A stretch of 64,000 nt of DNA, from positions 124,001-188,000 of the forward strand of contig NZ_RQIT01000005.1 of the NCBI RefSeq assembly GCF_003837805.1. The letters run 5' to 3'. How positions within the stretch are numbered: the stretch's first letter is position 1; each line of letters begins with the position of its first letter. Both the position numbers and the translations under genes were made by a program. The notes beneath the pieces were generated by a model. That model saw only the letters and a program-made list of their open reading frames with translations, was not told the origin of the DNA and did not search any database. Positions 1 to 8,257 of the stretch are shown here, in pieces. The DNA comes from Bradyrhizobium sp. RP6 (GTDB lineage Bacteria; Pseudomonadota; Alphaproteobacteria; Rhizobiales; Xanthobacteraceae).

Positions 1-348
1 CGCGACCACCAGCACGAGGCCGGGGTAACGGTCATAGACCACGAAGGACTGCAGCTCCTGCTTTTTGGCCGCGAGATTGACGCAATGGTCGAAATAGCCG
101 GAGACCACGTCGGCGCTGCCGCCGAGCACGGCCTTCAGCGCGTCCGAGCCGCCCTTGAGGTCGACCAGCTCGACATTGAGGCCCGCCTTCTCGTATTCGC
201 CGAGCTGCTTGGCCAGGACCGTGGGCAGGTAGCACAGGCAGGAGCCGCCGCCGACCGCGATGGTCACCTTGCTTTGCGCCGCGGCAAGCGAGGTGGTGAG
301 CGTCAGCGCGAGCAGCGCGCCGGCGAGCCTGGCAATCGTATTCTTCAT
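1..348 (-). CDS. ABC transporter solute-binding protein, NMT1/SsuA-like (C-terminus cut off by window edge)
   Basis: The first 116 codons are present; the gene runs off position 1. The ATG at 346-348 follows a GGAGGAAACC Shine-Dalgarno region. A signal peptide of about 22 residues (hydrophobic ALLALTLTTSLAAA, then AQSKVTIAVGG) marks a secreted protein. The mature start, with GGGSCLCYLPTVLAKQLGEY followed by AGLNVELVDLKGGSDALKAVLGGSADVV, is typical of periplasmic binding proteins of the NMT1/THI5-like or SsuA/TauA family that feed nitrate/sulfonate/taurine-class ABC importers. A matching permease and ATPase lie on the same strand at 4032-5638, separated by the sigma-factor operon, so whether they form one transporter is inference. 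Substrate cannot be told. Confidence 0.8.
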   Translation of the reverse strand, partial: MKNTIARLAGALLALTLTTSLAAAQSKVTIAVGGGSCLCYLPTVLAKQLGEYEKAGLNVELVDLKGGSDALKAVLGGSADVVSGYFDHCVNLAAKKQELQSFVVYDRYPGLVLVVA

Positions 349-581
349 CGGTTTCCTCCGTTCGGCCGGCGGCACCATAGAGCAGCGGGATGGGCTTGAG
401 AAGCACTCCTGGGTGGGCTGGCCGCCGGCCCTTCGACGCAATCGCATGCGGCAGACAGGAACGATTCCCGATGAGGAGGATCAAGACGCCGCCGAGGGCG
501 CCTGACGACGTCACGTTGCCGAATTGAGGCCTCGCGATTAGGCTCGCGCCGACGCGCGGGCCCGTTTCGTGAATTTCGCCG

Positions 582-1355
582 CTAGATCGAGCGCGCCTGC
601 TTCCGGATCTCGTTCGCGATCGGCCTGAGGGTGTCTGTCGGAAGCTGGCCGACGAGGGTATAGCCGAGGCCGTCATCTATCCAGGCAAAACCCGCGACGT
701 TGCCGGACGACTGCGGCATCATCGGCGCATCCTGATTGCGGCTGCTCATCGGACGCGTCAGCACCACGAGGCGATCGCCGCGATCGTCGTCGTACATGAA
801 CATCGCGGCCGGACCGTGCGAGGTAGCGACCAGGCGCCCGCCCATCAGCCGATAGCCCGAGACGGAGAGGTCCGGTACCTTGACCGGCTGTTTCAGCCGG
901 TTGGATATCCATTGGGTGAGCTCTGCGCTGTCGGACGCCCGTATCTCGACCGGGCGCACGCGATCCGGTGCGTAGACGCCATAAGTATAGGCTGCTTCAT
1001 TGGCCAACGCGGAGAGTCCGTTCGAACTGTCCTGCACTACGCTGCGCATCGTCCATCCGCCGAGGCCTCCGATACCTAGAAGCAACATCGCAGCGATTGC
1101 CCGCCACGCCCGCAGGGGACGGCGCTTCCGGCTCTCGATGATGTGCGACAGGTTCAATTCCGCGGGCAATGGCTCGTCGGCGATTGACGCGAGCGCGCCA
1201 CGCAGCTGCTCGCGCTGGTTGGCGAAGTCCGCAACGCGGTTGGCGACATCGGGATGCTGGTCCAGATAGGATGCGACCTCGGCGCGACGCTCGGGCTCGA
1301 GCGCCTGGTCCACGTAGGCGTGGAGATCATCCTCCGTGATCGGCCGCTGGCTCAT
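582..1355 (-). CDS. Membrane-anchored anti-sigma factor
   Basis: This 257-residue protein should bind and hold inactive the ECF sigma factor encoded just upstream. The N-terminal 60 residues (ITEDDLHAYVDQALEPERR and a following helix) match the cytoplasmic anti-sigma fold seen in rhizobial anti-sigma factors. One membrane segment lies at about residues 84-102 (AWRAIAAMLLLGIGGLGGW). The remaining 150 residues would be periplasmic. No His-x3-Cys-x2-Cys zinc motif is visible, so it is not a zinc-binding ChrR/RsrA type. Its start overlaps the sigma gene stop in an ATGA arrangement, which implies translational coupling. The periplasmic signal it senses is unknown. Confidence 0.85.
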   Translation of the reverse strand: MSQRPITEDDLHAYVDQALEPERRAEVASYLDQHPDVANRVADFANQREQLRGALASIADEPLPAELNLSHIIESRKRRPLRAWRAIAAMLLLGIGGLGGWTMRSVVQDSSNGLSALANEAAYTYGVYAPDRVRPVEIRASDSAELTQWISNRLKQPVKVPDLSVSGYRLMGGRLVATSHGPAAMFMYDDDRGDRLVVLTRPMSSRNQDAPMMPQSSGNVAGFAWIDDGLGYTLVGQLPTDTLRPIANEIRKQARSI

Positions 1356-1873
1356 TTCAAGCTCCGCAATGCGACGACGTTCCTCGGCCCCACCGCATCC
1401 ATCTCCTGCTGCAACCGCTCCCGTGCGCGCGACAGGCGCGACATCACGGTGCCCACCGGAACGCCGAGAACTTTCGCAGCATCCGCGTAGGAGAGATCCT
1501 CGACTGCGACCAGCAGCAAGACCGCCCGTTGCTCTTCCGGCAGCCGTGCAAGCTTGCTCAGGACGTCCCGGTAGATCAGTCTTTGTTCCTGCGCTGCCGC
1601 ACTGACAAGCTCCTGCTCACCCGCATCGTCGATCGGCATATGCCTTCCCCGCACCGTGGCTTGGCGGAATTGCGTGATCGCCAGATTGTGAAGGATGGTG
1701 AAGAGCCATGCGTGGACGCTGCCATCGCGCCGCTGATGCCAGCGGCTGACGGCGCGCTCCAGGCAGTCCTGGACCAGATCGTCAGCCGCCGCGCGATCGC
1801 GCATGAGCACACGCGCATAGCGGCGGCGGAGCGCGGGGATCAGCGGCTCGACCTGAACCAGCATATCCTTCAT
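1352..1873 (-). CDS. ECF-family RNA polymerase sigma factor
   Basis: At 173 residues this has the size of an extracytoplasmic-function sigma factor, with only regions 2 and 4. Region 2 is seen at about residues 28-70 (ADDLVQDCLERA, then AWLFTILHNLAI). Region 4 is at about 110-160 (LPEEQRAVLLLVAVEDLSY, VLGVPVGTVMSRLSRARERL). It would direct RNA polymerase to a small regulon, controlled by the overlapping anti-sigma gene downstream. The YVTN-propeller and DUF305 genes upstream are in the same direction with short gaps and are probably co-transcribed. A promoter of the GGAAT-N16-CGTC type in front of the DUF305 gene suggests autoregulation. The start could also be the in-frame ATG at codon 4. 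Confidence 0.9.
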   Translation of the reverse strand: MKDMLVQVEPLIPALRRRYARVLMRDRAAADDLVQDCLERAVSRWHQRRDGSVHAWLFTILHNLAITQFRQATVRGRHMPIDDAGEQELVSAAAQEQRLIYRDVLSKLARLPEEQRAVLLLVAVEDLSYADAAKVLGVPVGTVMSRLSRARERLQQEMDAVGPRNVVALRSLK

Positions 1874-1912
1874 GACGCGCTCCGCCTCATCTCGGTTGAT
1901 GCCTGCCGAACG

Positions 1913-3382
1913 TCATCGCGCCTCGATTTGAATGACGTCGCCCGGCATGGCCGCGTCGCCGGACGCAATCACCAGATATCGCCTGGCAGCCACGGCAGAC
2001 TGGTCGACGATCTGCCGGATCGGACCGGCCGCGTTGACGATGGCCGATCCGGCCGGATTGGTCATGAACGCCGCCAATGGCTGCAGCGGCCCGCTTCCAT
2101 CGCCATGGTCCGCCAGCGCCAGCACATATTTCTGCCTGGGCTGAAGTCCCGTCACCGAAGCCTGCAGGACCTGTATCAGGCCCTGATCGAACAACGACAC
2201 GCTGGTCGGCGCTTGGCCGCCCCCCGCATCACCCTTCGATACAAGCGCGAGATGAGCAACCTGGCCGGCAACCCCGAGAGCCTGCAGGTTTTTGCGGTCA
2301 TCCGGGTCAGCCGCGGCGTTCGGGACATAGGCGATCGCCTGCGGCGCCTGGCCGATCGGAACGTTCGCAATTACCTTGTTGGTTGCCGTATCGATAGCCG
2401 CAAGCGCGTCGGCATTCTCCAGCCCGACATAGATGCGAGTCCCGTCGCCGGACGGCCACACACCGTGCGGAAGACTACCGACCGGGATCGTCGCGACCTG
2501 CGAGAAGTCGTCGGTTCGGAACACCTTCACTTCGTTCAGGCCACCGACAGTGACATAGGCAAACGTGCCCTTGGCCGTATGCGCGAAGTTGACGTGATTT
2601 GTGATCGGGCCGGTTTCAATGGTTTTGATCGCATTGAACGGCGGCCTTGCGTTGAACACTTGGGTCCGGCCCACGTCTTTCAGCGTGAACCACACTTGGT
2701 TCCCATCCGGCGTCGCCGCGATGTTTGGGCAGAATGGGCTCTCCTGCTTCACCCTCGCGATGATCTTGTGCTCGGCAACAGCGACCACGTCAGTCTCGGG
2801 ATTGAAGGACGAGCAGATGTAGCCATACTTGCCGTCGGGTGAGAAAATCTGCATGCCGGGCCCGTTCGGGGTCGTGATGCGGGTCTTCTCCTTGAAGCTG
2901 GTCGTGTCGATGACCGAGATGTAGTTTTCGCCGCGAACGGTGACCCACACCTCCTTGCCGTCCGGCGTGTAGAACGCCTCGTGTGGCGACCTCCCGACGT
3001 AGGTCACGTGCTTGACCGCGTTGGTCGCGGTATCGATGAAACTCACGGAGTTCGAACCGATCGAGACCACGGCGAGCGTCTTGTGATCCGGCGAGAACCC
3101 CATGCCGTGCACGAGGACCTGGCCCTTGTAGAGCGGGCTAAAATTGCCGGGTTGCGGGTCGCCCAGCCGGATCACGCCGAGCAGCTTGTTGTCGACGGGG
3201 TCAGTGACCGAAACCGTATTCGAGAATTGTTCTGCGGCGTACACGCGGTCGTGGTGGCTGATCGGAATATCGGGGACGGACAGCGCGCCCGGTGCCTGCC
3301 CCGCCCATGCAGCGGATCCGCCCGCAAGCATCGTGGCGGCCAGGAAAATGCTTCTCACAACCCTGCATTTCGATGTGCTCAT
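1913..3382 (-). CDS. Secreted YVTN-family beta-propeller protein (YncE-like)
   Basis: The 489-residue product has a signal peptide (basic start, hydrophobic FLAATMLAGGS, likely cleavage after AWA near residue 27). Repeated blades follow the YVTN/YncE pattern: VYAAEQFSNTVSVTDPVDNK, LAVVSIGSNSVSFIDTATN, EVWVTVRGENYISVIDTTS, RIYVGLENADALAAIDTATN. Such seven-bladed propellers act in the periplasm, often as scaffolds or sensors; no catalytic function is apparent. The last 120 residues after AAADPDDRKN leave the propeller pattern and form a separate beta-rich tail. The gene starts 11 bases after the DUF305 stop and ends about 40 bases before the ECF sigma start, so it may share that operon's stress response. 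Confidence 0.85.
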   Translation of the reverse strand: MSTSKCRVVRSIFLAATMLAGGSAAWAGQAPGALSVPDIPISHHDRVYAAEQFSNTVSVTDPVDNKLLGVIRLGDPQPGNFSPLYKGQVLVHGMGFSPDHKTLAVVSIGSNSVSFIDTATNAVKHVTYVGRSPHEAFYTPDGKEVWVTVRGENYISVIDTTSFKEKTRITTPNGPGMQIFSPDGKYGYICSSFNPETDVVAVAEHKIIARVKQESPFCPNIAATPDGNQVWFTLKDVGRTQVFNARPPFNAIKTIETGPITNHVNFAHTAKGTFAYVTVGGLNEVKVFRTDDFSQVATIPVGSLPHGVWPSGDGTRIYVGLENADALAAIDTATNKVIANVPIGQAPQAIAYVPNAAADPDDRKNLQALGVAGQVAHLALVSKGDAGGGQAPTSVSLFDQGLIQVLQASVTGLQPRQKYVLALADHGDGSGPLQPLAAFMTNPAGSAIVNAAGPIRQIVDQSAVAARRYLVIASGDAAMPGDVIQIEAR

Positions 3383-3393
3383 GTATGTCGCTC

Positions 3394-3930
3394 CTACTTC
3401 TTCATTCCGGCGGGCATATCCATCTGCATGCCCGAATGTTGATGAACGTTGGCCACCGGAGCGGATGCCGGTTGCGTCGGAGCAGGTGCGGTGTCCGAGG
3501 CCGGCTCGCCTAGGGCTAGCTTCATGGCCGCGATCTCCTGCATCTGATCGACAATGATTTCCTGAGCGATGCGCCGCAGCTGCTCGTTCTTGCCATAGCG
3601 CAATTCGATTACTGCCATGTCGATCGCGCCCTGATGATGCGGATTCATCATTGCGACGAAATCGCGATCGACGTCGCCGGTCGGCTTGACCGCCATGTCG
3701 TTCATCATCTTGGTCATAGCGGCTTCATTTTCTTCCAGAAATGCCCGCTCCTCCGTGCTCAGCGCGGCCGGCGGGCTGGCCGGATGGGACTCATGCGCGA
3801 ACGCGAGCGGTGGCACAGCGAACGCGAGGAGAATGCGCGCGGCGAGGAACGCCGCGCCGAAGCCGGACCGGCGCCATCGACATCTGGCTGAGAGCGCCGC
3901 TACGGCGCAGCGAAACTGTGACGGGTACAT
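3394..3930 (-). CDS. DUF305 family periplasmic protein, Met/His-rich
   Basis: The 178-residue reading uses the ATG at 3928-3930 because GGGAG lies at a good distance before it; an earlier in-frame ATG at 3957 has no such site. A basic N-terminus and hydrophobic stretch (ILLAFAVPPLAFAHES) give a signal peptide cleaved near residue 45. The core FVAMMNPHHQGAIDMAVIEL with following IAQEIIVDQMQEIAAM is the DUF305 signature of ferritin-like helical proteins often linked to copper or metal handling. The C-terminus (HQHSGMQMDMPAGM) is a Met/His cluster suited to binding Cu or Ag, which is inference. It is the first gene of the ECF sigma operon. Confidence 0.85.
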   Translation of the reverse strand: MYPSQFRCAVAALSARCRWRRSGFGAAFLAARILLAFAVPPLAFAHESHPASPPAALSTEERAFLEENEAAMTKMMNDMAVKPTGDVDRDFVAMMNPHHQGAIDMAVIELRYGKNEQLRRIAQEIIVDQMQEIAAMKLALGEPASDTAPAPTQPASAPVANVHQHSGMQMDMPAGMKK

Positions 3931-3962
3931 CAAGAACTCCCATGCGGGTGGTCGCATGGGGG

Positions 3963-3990
3963 TTTGACGCGCGGCGGCGCCTTCTATTCC
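3963..3990 (-). promoter_or_regulatory. Candidate ECF sigma-dependent promoter
   Basis: On the minus strand GGAAT (3986-3990) is followed after 16 bases by CGTCAAA (3963-3969). GGAA(C/T)-N16/17-CGTC/CGTT is the common form of ECF promoters. Predicted transcription would start near 3957, leaving about 27 untranslated bases before the DUF305 start at 3930. This fits autoregulation of the sigma operon but is untested. Confidence 0.5.
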
Positions 3991-4031
3991 GGCCCGCCGA
4001 TCACATAAATGTCAGCGCGCAACGAGGCGGC

Positions 4032-4820
4032 TTAACCACGCCCATCCGACGCGGTCGGCCGCCACACCAGCAGCCGCCGCTCCATCAGCGTGACGCCGAA
4101 GTCGATCAGGATGACGAAGGCCGAGAGCACGAACATGCCGGCGAACACGCCGGCAACGTCGAACACGCCCTCGGCCTGCTGGATCAGATAGCCGAGCCCC
4201 GCCGCCGATCCCAGATATTCGCCGACGACGGCGCCGACCACGGCGAAGCCGACCGAAGTATGCAGCGAGGAGAACATCCACGACAGGGCCGACGGCCAAT
4301 ACACGTGCTGCATCAGCTGCCGCTCGCTCATGCCGAGCATGCGACCGTTGTCGAGCACCGTGCGGCTGACCTCTTTCACGCCCTGGTAGACGTTGAAGAA
4401 CACGATGAAGAACACCAGCGTCACGCCGAGCGCGACCTTGGACCAGATGCCGAGCCCGAGCCACAGCGCGAAGATCGGCGCCAGCACGACGCGCGGCAGT
4501 GCGTTGATCATCTTCACGTAGGGGTCGAACACCGCGGCGACCAGCGGCTGGCGCGCGAACCAGAAGCCGACCAGCACACCGCCAAGGGATCCGATCACGA
4601 AGGCGAGGATCGATTCCGCGAGCGTGATGCCGAGATGCTTCCAGATCACGCCGGAGGAAAACCACTTCACGATCTGGCTGAACACGTCGACAGGATTGGA
4701 GAAGAAGAACGGCGGCGACAGGATCTTGCCGAAGACCGGCACGGTGGCGAGCAATTGCCAGAGTGCGAGGCAAACGATGGCGACCAGGATCTGCAACGCC
4801 AGCAGCGTCACGCGCGACAT
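4032..4820 (-). CDS. ABC transporter permease, SsuC/TauC family
   Basis: This 262-residue inner-membrane protein has about six hydrophobic helices and the BPD_transp_1 pattern. The cytoplasmic EAA-type loop, which contacts the ATPase, is RTVLDNGRMLGMSERQLMQHVYWPSA. Family members form the pore of importers for sulfonates, taurine, nitrate or related small organics. It starts on the last base of the ATPase gene (TGATG overlap), so the two are one transcription unit. No binding-protein gene adjoins them; the truncated one at 1-348 is a candidate partner. The substrate cannot be read from sequence. Confidence 0.9.
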   Translation of the reverse strand: MSRVTLLALQILVAIVCLALWQLLATVPVFGKILSPPFFFSNPVDVFSQIVKWFSSGVIWKHLGITLAESILAFVIGSLGGVLVGFWFARQPLVAAVFDPYVKMINALPRVVLAPIFALWLGLGIWSKVALGVTLVFFIVFFNVYQGVKEVSRTVLDNGRMLGMSERQLMQHVYWPSALSWMFSSLHTSVGFAVVGAVVGEYLGSAAGLGYLIQQAEGVFDVAGVFAGMFVLSAFVILIDFGVTLMERRLLVWRPTASDGRG

Positions 4821-5638
4821 CAGACCGCCTCCGCCGCCTGGGTGGATTGCGCGTAGCCCTTCATCACCTCATCCTTGAGCACGCTCCAGATCTCGCGATG
4901 GAGCGCATGAAACTCCTTGTCGAGCCGCACCTCGAAGATATCGCGCGGGCGCGGCAAGCTCACGCGCCAGTCGCCGATGATGCGCGAGGACGGCCCGGCC
5001 GACATGATCACGACACGGTCGGCGAGCGCGATCGCCTCTTCCAGATCGTGGGTGACGAACAGCACGGCCTTGCGGTCGGCGCTCCAGAGATCGAGCAGCA
5101 GGTTGCCCATGACCTGACGGGTCTGCGCATCGAGCGGCCCGAACGGCTCGTCCATCAAGAGGATCTTGGGATCGCGGATCAGCACCTGGGCCAGGGCGAC
5201 GCGCTTGCGCTGGCCACCGGAGAGCATGTGCGGATAGCGGCCCGCAAAGGCACCGAGGCCGACGGAGGTCAGCCATTTTTGCGCTTGCGGCAGCGCATCA
5301 GTGCGCGGCGTGCCCTTGATCTCGAGCCCAATCGCGACATTGTCGAGCGCGGTCTTCCAGGGGAACAGCGCGTCGGCCTGGAACAGGTAGCCGGCATCCC
5401 GGTTCAGCCCCGCCAGCGGCCGGTCGAAGATCCGGACGCTGCCGGCGGCGGGCTTGAGCAGCCCTGCCGCAACGTTGAGCAGCGTCGATTTCCCGCAGCC
5501 GGTCGGGCCGACGATGGCGACGAACTCGCCCTGGGCGACCATGAGATGAGCCTTCTCGACTGCCGTATAGACCCGCCCGTCCCCGAGGCGGAACGCGACC
5601 TTGGCATCTTCCAGCGCCACCGCCGTGGGCGTCGTCAT
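4820..5638 (-). CDS. ABC transporter ATP-binding protein, SsuB/TauB family
   Basis: All ATPase motifs are present in this 272-residue protein: Walker A GPTGCGKST, Q-loop region YLFQADALFPWKTALDNV, signature LSGGQRKRVALAQ, Walker B ILLMDEPFGPLD and the switch histidine in FVTHDLEEAIALADRV. Length and sequence fit the nitrate/sulfonate/taurine ATPase group. It precedes and overlaps the permease gene by one base. The ATG at 5638 follows a GGAGGAAGCAC ribosome-binding region. The gene is divergent from the osmoprotectant-type ATPase gene, with about 130 bases between. Confidence 0.92.
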   Translation of the reverse strand: MTTPTAVALEDAKVAFRLGDGRVYTAVEKAHLMVAQGEFVAIVGPTGCGKSTLLNVAAGLLKPAAGSVRIFDRPLAGLNRDAGYLFQADALFPWKTALDNVAIGLEIKGTPRTDALPQAQKWLTSVGLGAFAGRYPHMLSGGQRKRVALAQVLIRDPKILLMDEPFGPLDAQTRQVMGNLLLDLWSADRKAVLFVTHDLEEAIALADRVVIMSAGPSSRIIGDWRVSLPRPRDIFEVRLDKEFHALHREIWSVLKDEVMKGYAQSTQAAEAV

Positions 5639-5767
5639 GTGCTTCCTCCGAATTCAAGCCGATGCCTTAGCCGCTCGCGCGGCCAAGTTCAATCAAGGGC
5701 CCAAGCGTGCTACGCATGGGGCCCGTCACCCCGCCCCTCAGAGGCAACCGAGCCGAGCGCACGTCTG

Positions 5768-6550
5768 ATGCCGTCCAGTCCCATGATTGGCTATGCACAC
5801 GCCACCAAGAGCTTCGGCTCCCTCAAGGCTCTGGACGATGTATCGATCGAGATCGCCGAGGGCGAGTTTGTGGCGATCGTCGGCGGCTCGGGTTCGGGCA
5901 AGACAACGCTGCTGCGGCTCGCCAATCGGCTGACCGAGGCCGACGGCGGCACCATCACCGTCGAGGGCGCGGACGTGAGAGACGTCGATCCGGTCGCGCT
6001 GCGGCGGCGGATCGGCTACGTCTTTCAGAGCGGCGGGCTGTTCCCGCATCTGACCGTCGCCGACAATATCGGGATCACACCGAGACTGCTGGGTGTGTCG
6101 GCGGCGGATATCGCGGCGCGTGTCGACGAGCTGCTCGACCTGGTGCAGCTCGACCGTGCCGCGCATCGCGACCGTCTGCCGGAAGCGCTCTCCGGCGGCC
6201 AGCGTCAGCGCGTCGGCGTAGCGCGGGCGCTTGCCGCAAGGCCTCGCATCGTGCTGATGGACGAGCCGTTCGGCGCGCTCGATCCCCTCACCCGCGATGC
6301 GCTCGGCGACGACTATCGTTCGCTACATCGCAAGCTCGGCCTGACCAGCGTGATGATTACTCATGACATGACGGAGGCTATCTTGCTCGCCGACCGCATC
6401 GCAGTGATGCGCAGCGGACAGCTGCTCGCACAGGGCACGCCCAATGAGCTCGCCAAGAGCGGCGACGCCTACGTGCTTGAGCTGCTGCGCACGCCGCGGC
6501 GCCAGGCCGAGCGGCTGAATGCGCTGCTGCCGAAGAGCGGTGCGGCATGA
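5768..6550 (+). CDS. ABC transporter ATP-binding protein, osmoprotectant (OpuCA/YehX-like) family
   Basis: The product is about 260 residues with Walker A GGSGSGKTT, signature LSGGQRQRVGVARAL, Walker B IVLMDEPFGALD and switch MITHDMTEAILLADR. The sequence around these motifs matches glycine betaine/carnitine/choline-type ATPases. It ends soon after the ATPase core, so the C-terminal CBS pair that senses ionic strength in OpuCA/ProV is missing. Starts at 5768 (MPSSPMIGY) or 5783 (MIGY) are both possible; the open frame extends further upstream but overlaps the opposite-strand gene and has no family similarity there. The stop overlaps the next gene's ATG (ATGA), showing tight coupling to the fused permease/binding protein. 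Confidence 0.9.
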   Translation: MPSSPMIGYAHATKSFGSLKALDDVSIEIAEGEFVAIVGGSGSGKTTLLRLANRLTEADGGTITVEGADVRDVDPVALRRRIGYVFQSGGLFPHLTVADNIGITPRLLGVSAADIAARVDELLDLVQLDRAAHRDRLPEALSGGQRQRVGVARALAARPRIVLMDEPFGALDPLTRDALGDDYRSLHRKLGLTSVMITHDMTEAILLADRIAVMRSGQLLAQGTPNELAKSGDAYVLELLRTPRRQAERLNALLPKSGAA

Positions 6551-8103
6551 GCCTCCTCGCCGATCCACGCTGGGGCGAGGCGCTGGCTCATCTGCCCGAT
6601 TATCTCGGAAACCATGTGCGGGTGAGCCTTGCCGCACTGGCGCTCGGTCTCGCCGTCAGCCTGCCGCTGGCCATCCTCACGCGCAATCGCCCGGCGCCGC
6701 GCGGTCTCCTGCTCGCGTTCGCCAGCATCGTGCAGACCGTGCCTGGACTGGCGCTGCTTGCGCTGTTCTATCCGCTGCTGCTCGCGGCGGCCTCGGTCGC
6801 ACTGGCCTGGTTCGGCGTCTCCTTCTCCGCTTTCGGCTTCCTGCCGGCGATGCTGGCGCTGGCGCTCTATTCGATGCTGCCGGTGCTCCGCAACAGCATC
6901 ACCGGGCTCAACGGCATCGATCCCGCGCTGATCGAAGCCGCCAAGGGCGTCGGCATGACCGGGCGCCAATCGCTTCTGATGGTCGAGCTGCCGCTGGCGC
7001 TCCCGGTGATGATGGCGGGCATCCGCACCGGCGCTGTGTGGGTGATCGGCACCGCGACGCTGTCGACCCCGATCGGGCAGACCAGCCTCGGCAATTACAT
7101 CTTTGCCGGGCTCCAGACCCAGAACTGGGTATTCGTGCTGTTCGGCTGCCTGGCCTCTGCCCTGCTCGCGCTCGCTGTCGATCAGCTGCTCGGCCTGATC
7201 GAGAACGGCCTGCGTCGTCGCAGCCGTCTGCGCGCAGCGCTCGGCTGCGCCGGGATCGCGGCCCTCCTTGCCGCAACGCTGGTGCCGACGATGGGGCGCT
7301 CCTCGCAGGGCTACGTCGTCGGCGCCAAGACATTCGCCGAGCAATATGTGCTGTCGGCGCTGCTCAGGGACCGCCTCCAGGTCGCCGGCCTGTCCGCGAC
7401 GGCGCGCTCGGGCCTAGGTTCGAGCGTGATCTTCGGGGCGCTGAAGGCCGGCGACATCGATCTCTATGTCGACTATTCCGGCACGCTTTGGGCCAACCAG
7501 CTGCATCGCACCGACATCAAGCCCCGCACCGAGTTGCTCGCGGAACTCAAGACGGCGCTCGCCAAGGACAACATCACCCTGCTCGGCGACCTCGGCTTCG
7601 AGAACGCCTATGCGCTGGTGATGCCGAGGAAGCGCGCCGAGGCGCTCGGCATCCGCACCATCGCCGATCTCGCCGCACACGCATCGACGATGTCGATTGC
7701 CGGCGACTACGAATTCTTCTCGCGACCCGAATGGGCGGCCCTGCAAAAGACTTACGGCCTTTCGTTCCGCGCCCAACGCCAGATGCAGCCGGATTTCATG
7801 TATGCGGCCGCCGCCAGCGGCGAGGTTGACTTGATCGCCGGCTACACCAGTGACGGCCTGATCGCGAAGTACGAGCTCGTCGCACTCGACGATATCAGGC
7901 ACGCAATTCCGCCCTACGACGCCATCCTGCTGCTCGCGCCGAAACGCGCCCGCGACGAGCGATTGCAGGCGGCGCTGCGGCCGCTGCTCGGCAAGATCGA
8001 CATCGCCACCATGCGCGAAGCGAATTTGCGCGCCAGCGGCAACGACGCGAATTCGTCGCCCGATGCGGTGGCGAAGTGGCTGTGGGAGAAGATCAAGCAG
8101 TAG
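6547..8103 (+). CDS. Fused osmoprotectant/ergothioneine-type ABC permease and substrate-binding protein
   Basis: The 518-residue protein joins two parts. Residues 1 to about 220 are a membrane permease with several hydrophobic helices and an EAA-like loop (GIDPALIEAAKGVGMTGRQ). After a last helix near residue 240, residues 255-518 form an OpuAC-type binding domain: VVGAKTFAEQYVLSALL, IDLYVDYSGTLW, VDLIAGYTSDGLIAKYELVALDD. Fused architectures of this kind are known from OpuF- and EgtU-type importers of betaine, choline or ergothioneine. The binding domain would face the periplasm. Together with the overlapping ATPase gene it gives a complete importer from two genes. Ligand identity is open; the aromatic-cage residues would need a structural alignment. 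Confidence 0.9.
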   Translation: MSLLADPRWGEALAHLPDYLGNHVRVSLAALALGLAVSLPLAILTRNRPAPRGLLLAFASIVQTVPGLALLALFYPLLLAAASVALAWFGVSFSAFGFLPAMLALALYSMLPVLRNSITGLNGIDPALIEAAKGVGMTGRQSLLMVELPLALPVMMAGIRTGAVWVIGTATLSTPIGQTSLGNYIFAGLQTQNWVFVLFGCLASALLALAVDQLLGLIENGLRRRSRLRAALGCAGIAALLAATLVPTMGRSSQGYVVGAKTFAEQYVLSALLRDRLQVAGLSATARSGLGSSVIFGALKAGDIDLYVDYSGTLWANQLHRTDIKPRTELLAELKTALAKDNITLLGDLGFENAYALVMPRKRAEALGIRTIADLAAHASTMSIAGDYEFFSRPEWAALQKTYGLSFRAQRQMQPDFMYAAAASGEVDLIAGYTSDGLIAKYELVALDDIRHAIPPYDAILLLAPKRARDERLQAALRPLLGKIDIATMREANLRASGNDANSSPDAVAKWLWEKIKQ

Positions 8104-8118
8104 ATTGGCGGCAAGCCC

Positions 8119-8246
8119 CGTCATCCTGAGGTGCGAGCTGCGCGGTGCATAGCACCGTGTGGCGAGCCTCGAAGAATACGGCCGCGATGCAGCCGGGCCG
8201 TACATCCTTCGAGGCCTCCGCTACGCTCCGGCACTTCAGGATGACG
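8119..8246. repeat. Palindromic intergenic repeat, family A (CGTCATCCTGA ends)
   Basis: A 128-base element is bounded by perfect inverted ends, CGTCATCCTGA at 8119-8129 and TCAGGATGACG at 8236-8246. The inside (cctcgaag, catccttcgaggc) also folds on itself. It sits between the converging importer gene and the sulfatase gene, where it may end transcription from both sides. A related copy is at 55082-55209. Such elements are common in Bradyrhizobium genomes. Confidence 0.7.
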
Positions 8247-8257
8247 GTAACAAAAAA

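Noticed and set aside
4763..5767. Long N-terminal extension of the osmoprotectant ATPase
   Set aside because: The extension is antisense to the SsuB/SsuC-type genes and the ATPase domain starts normally after 5768.
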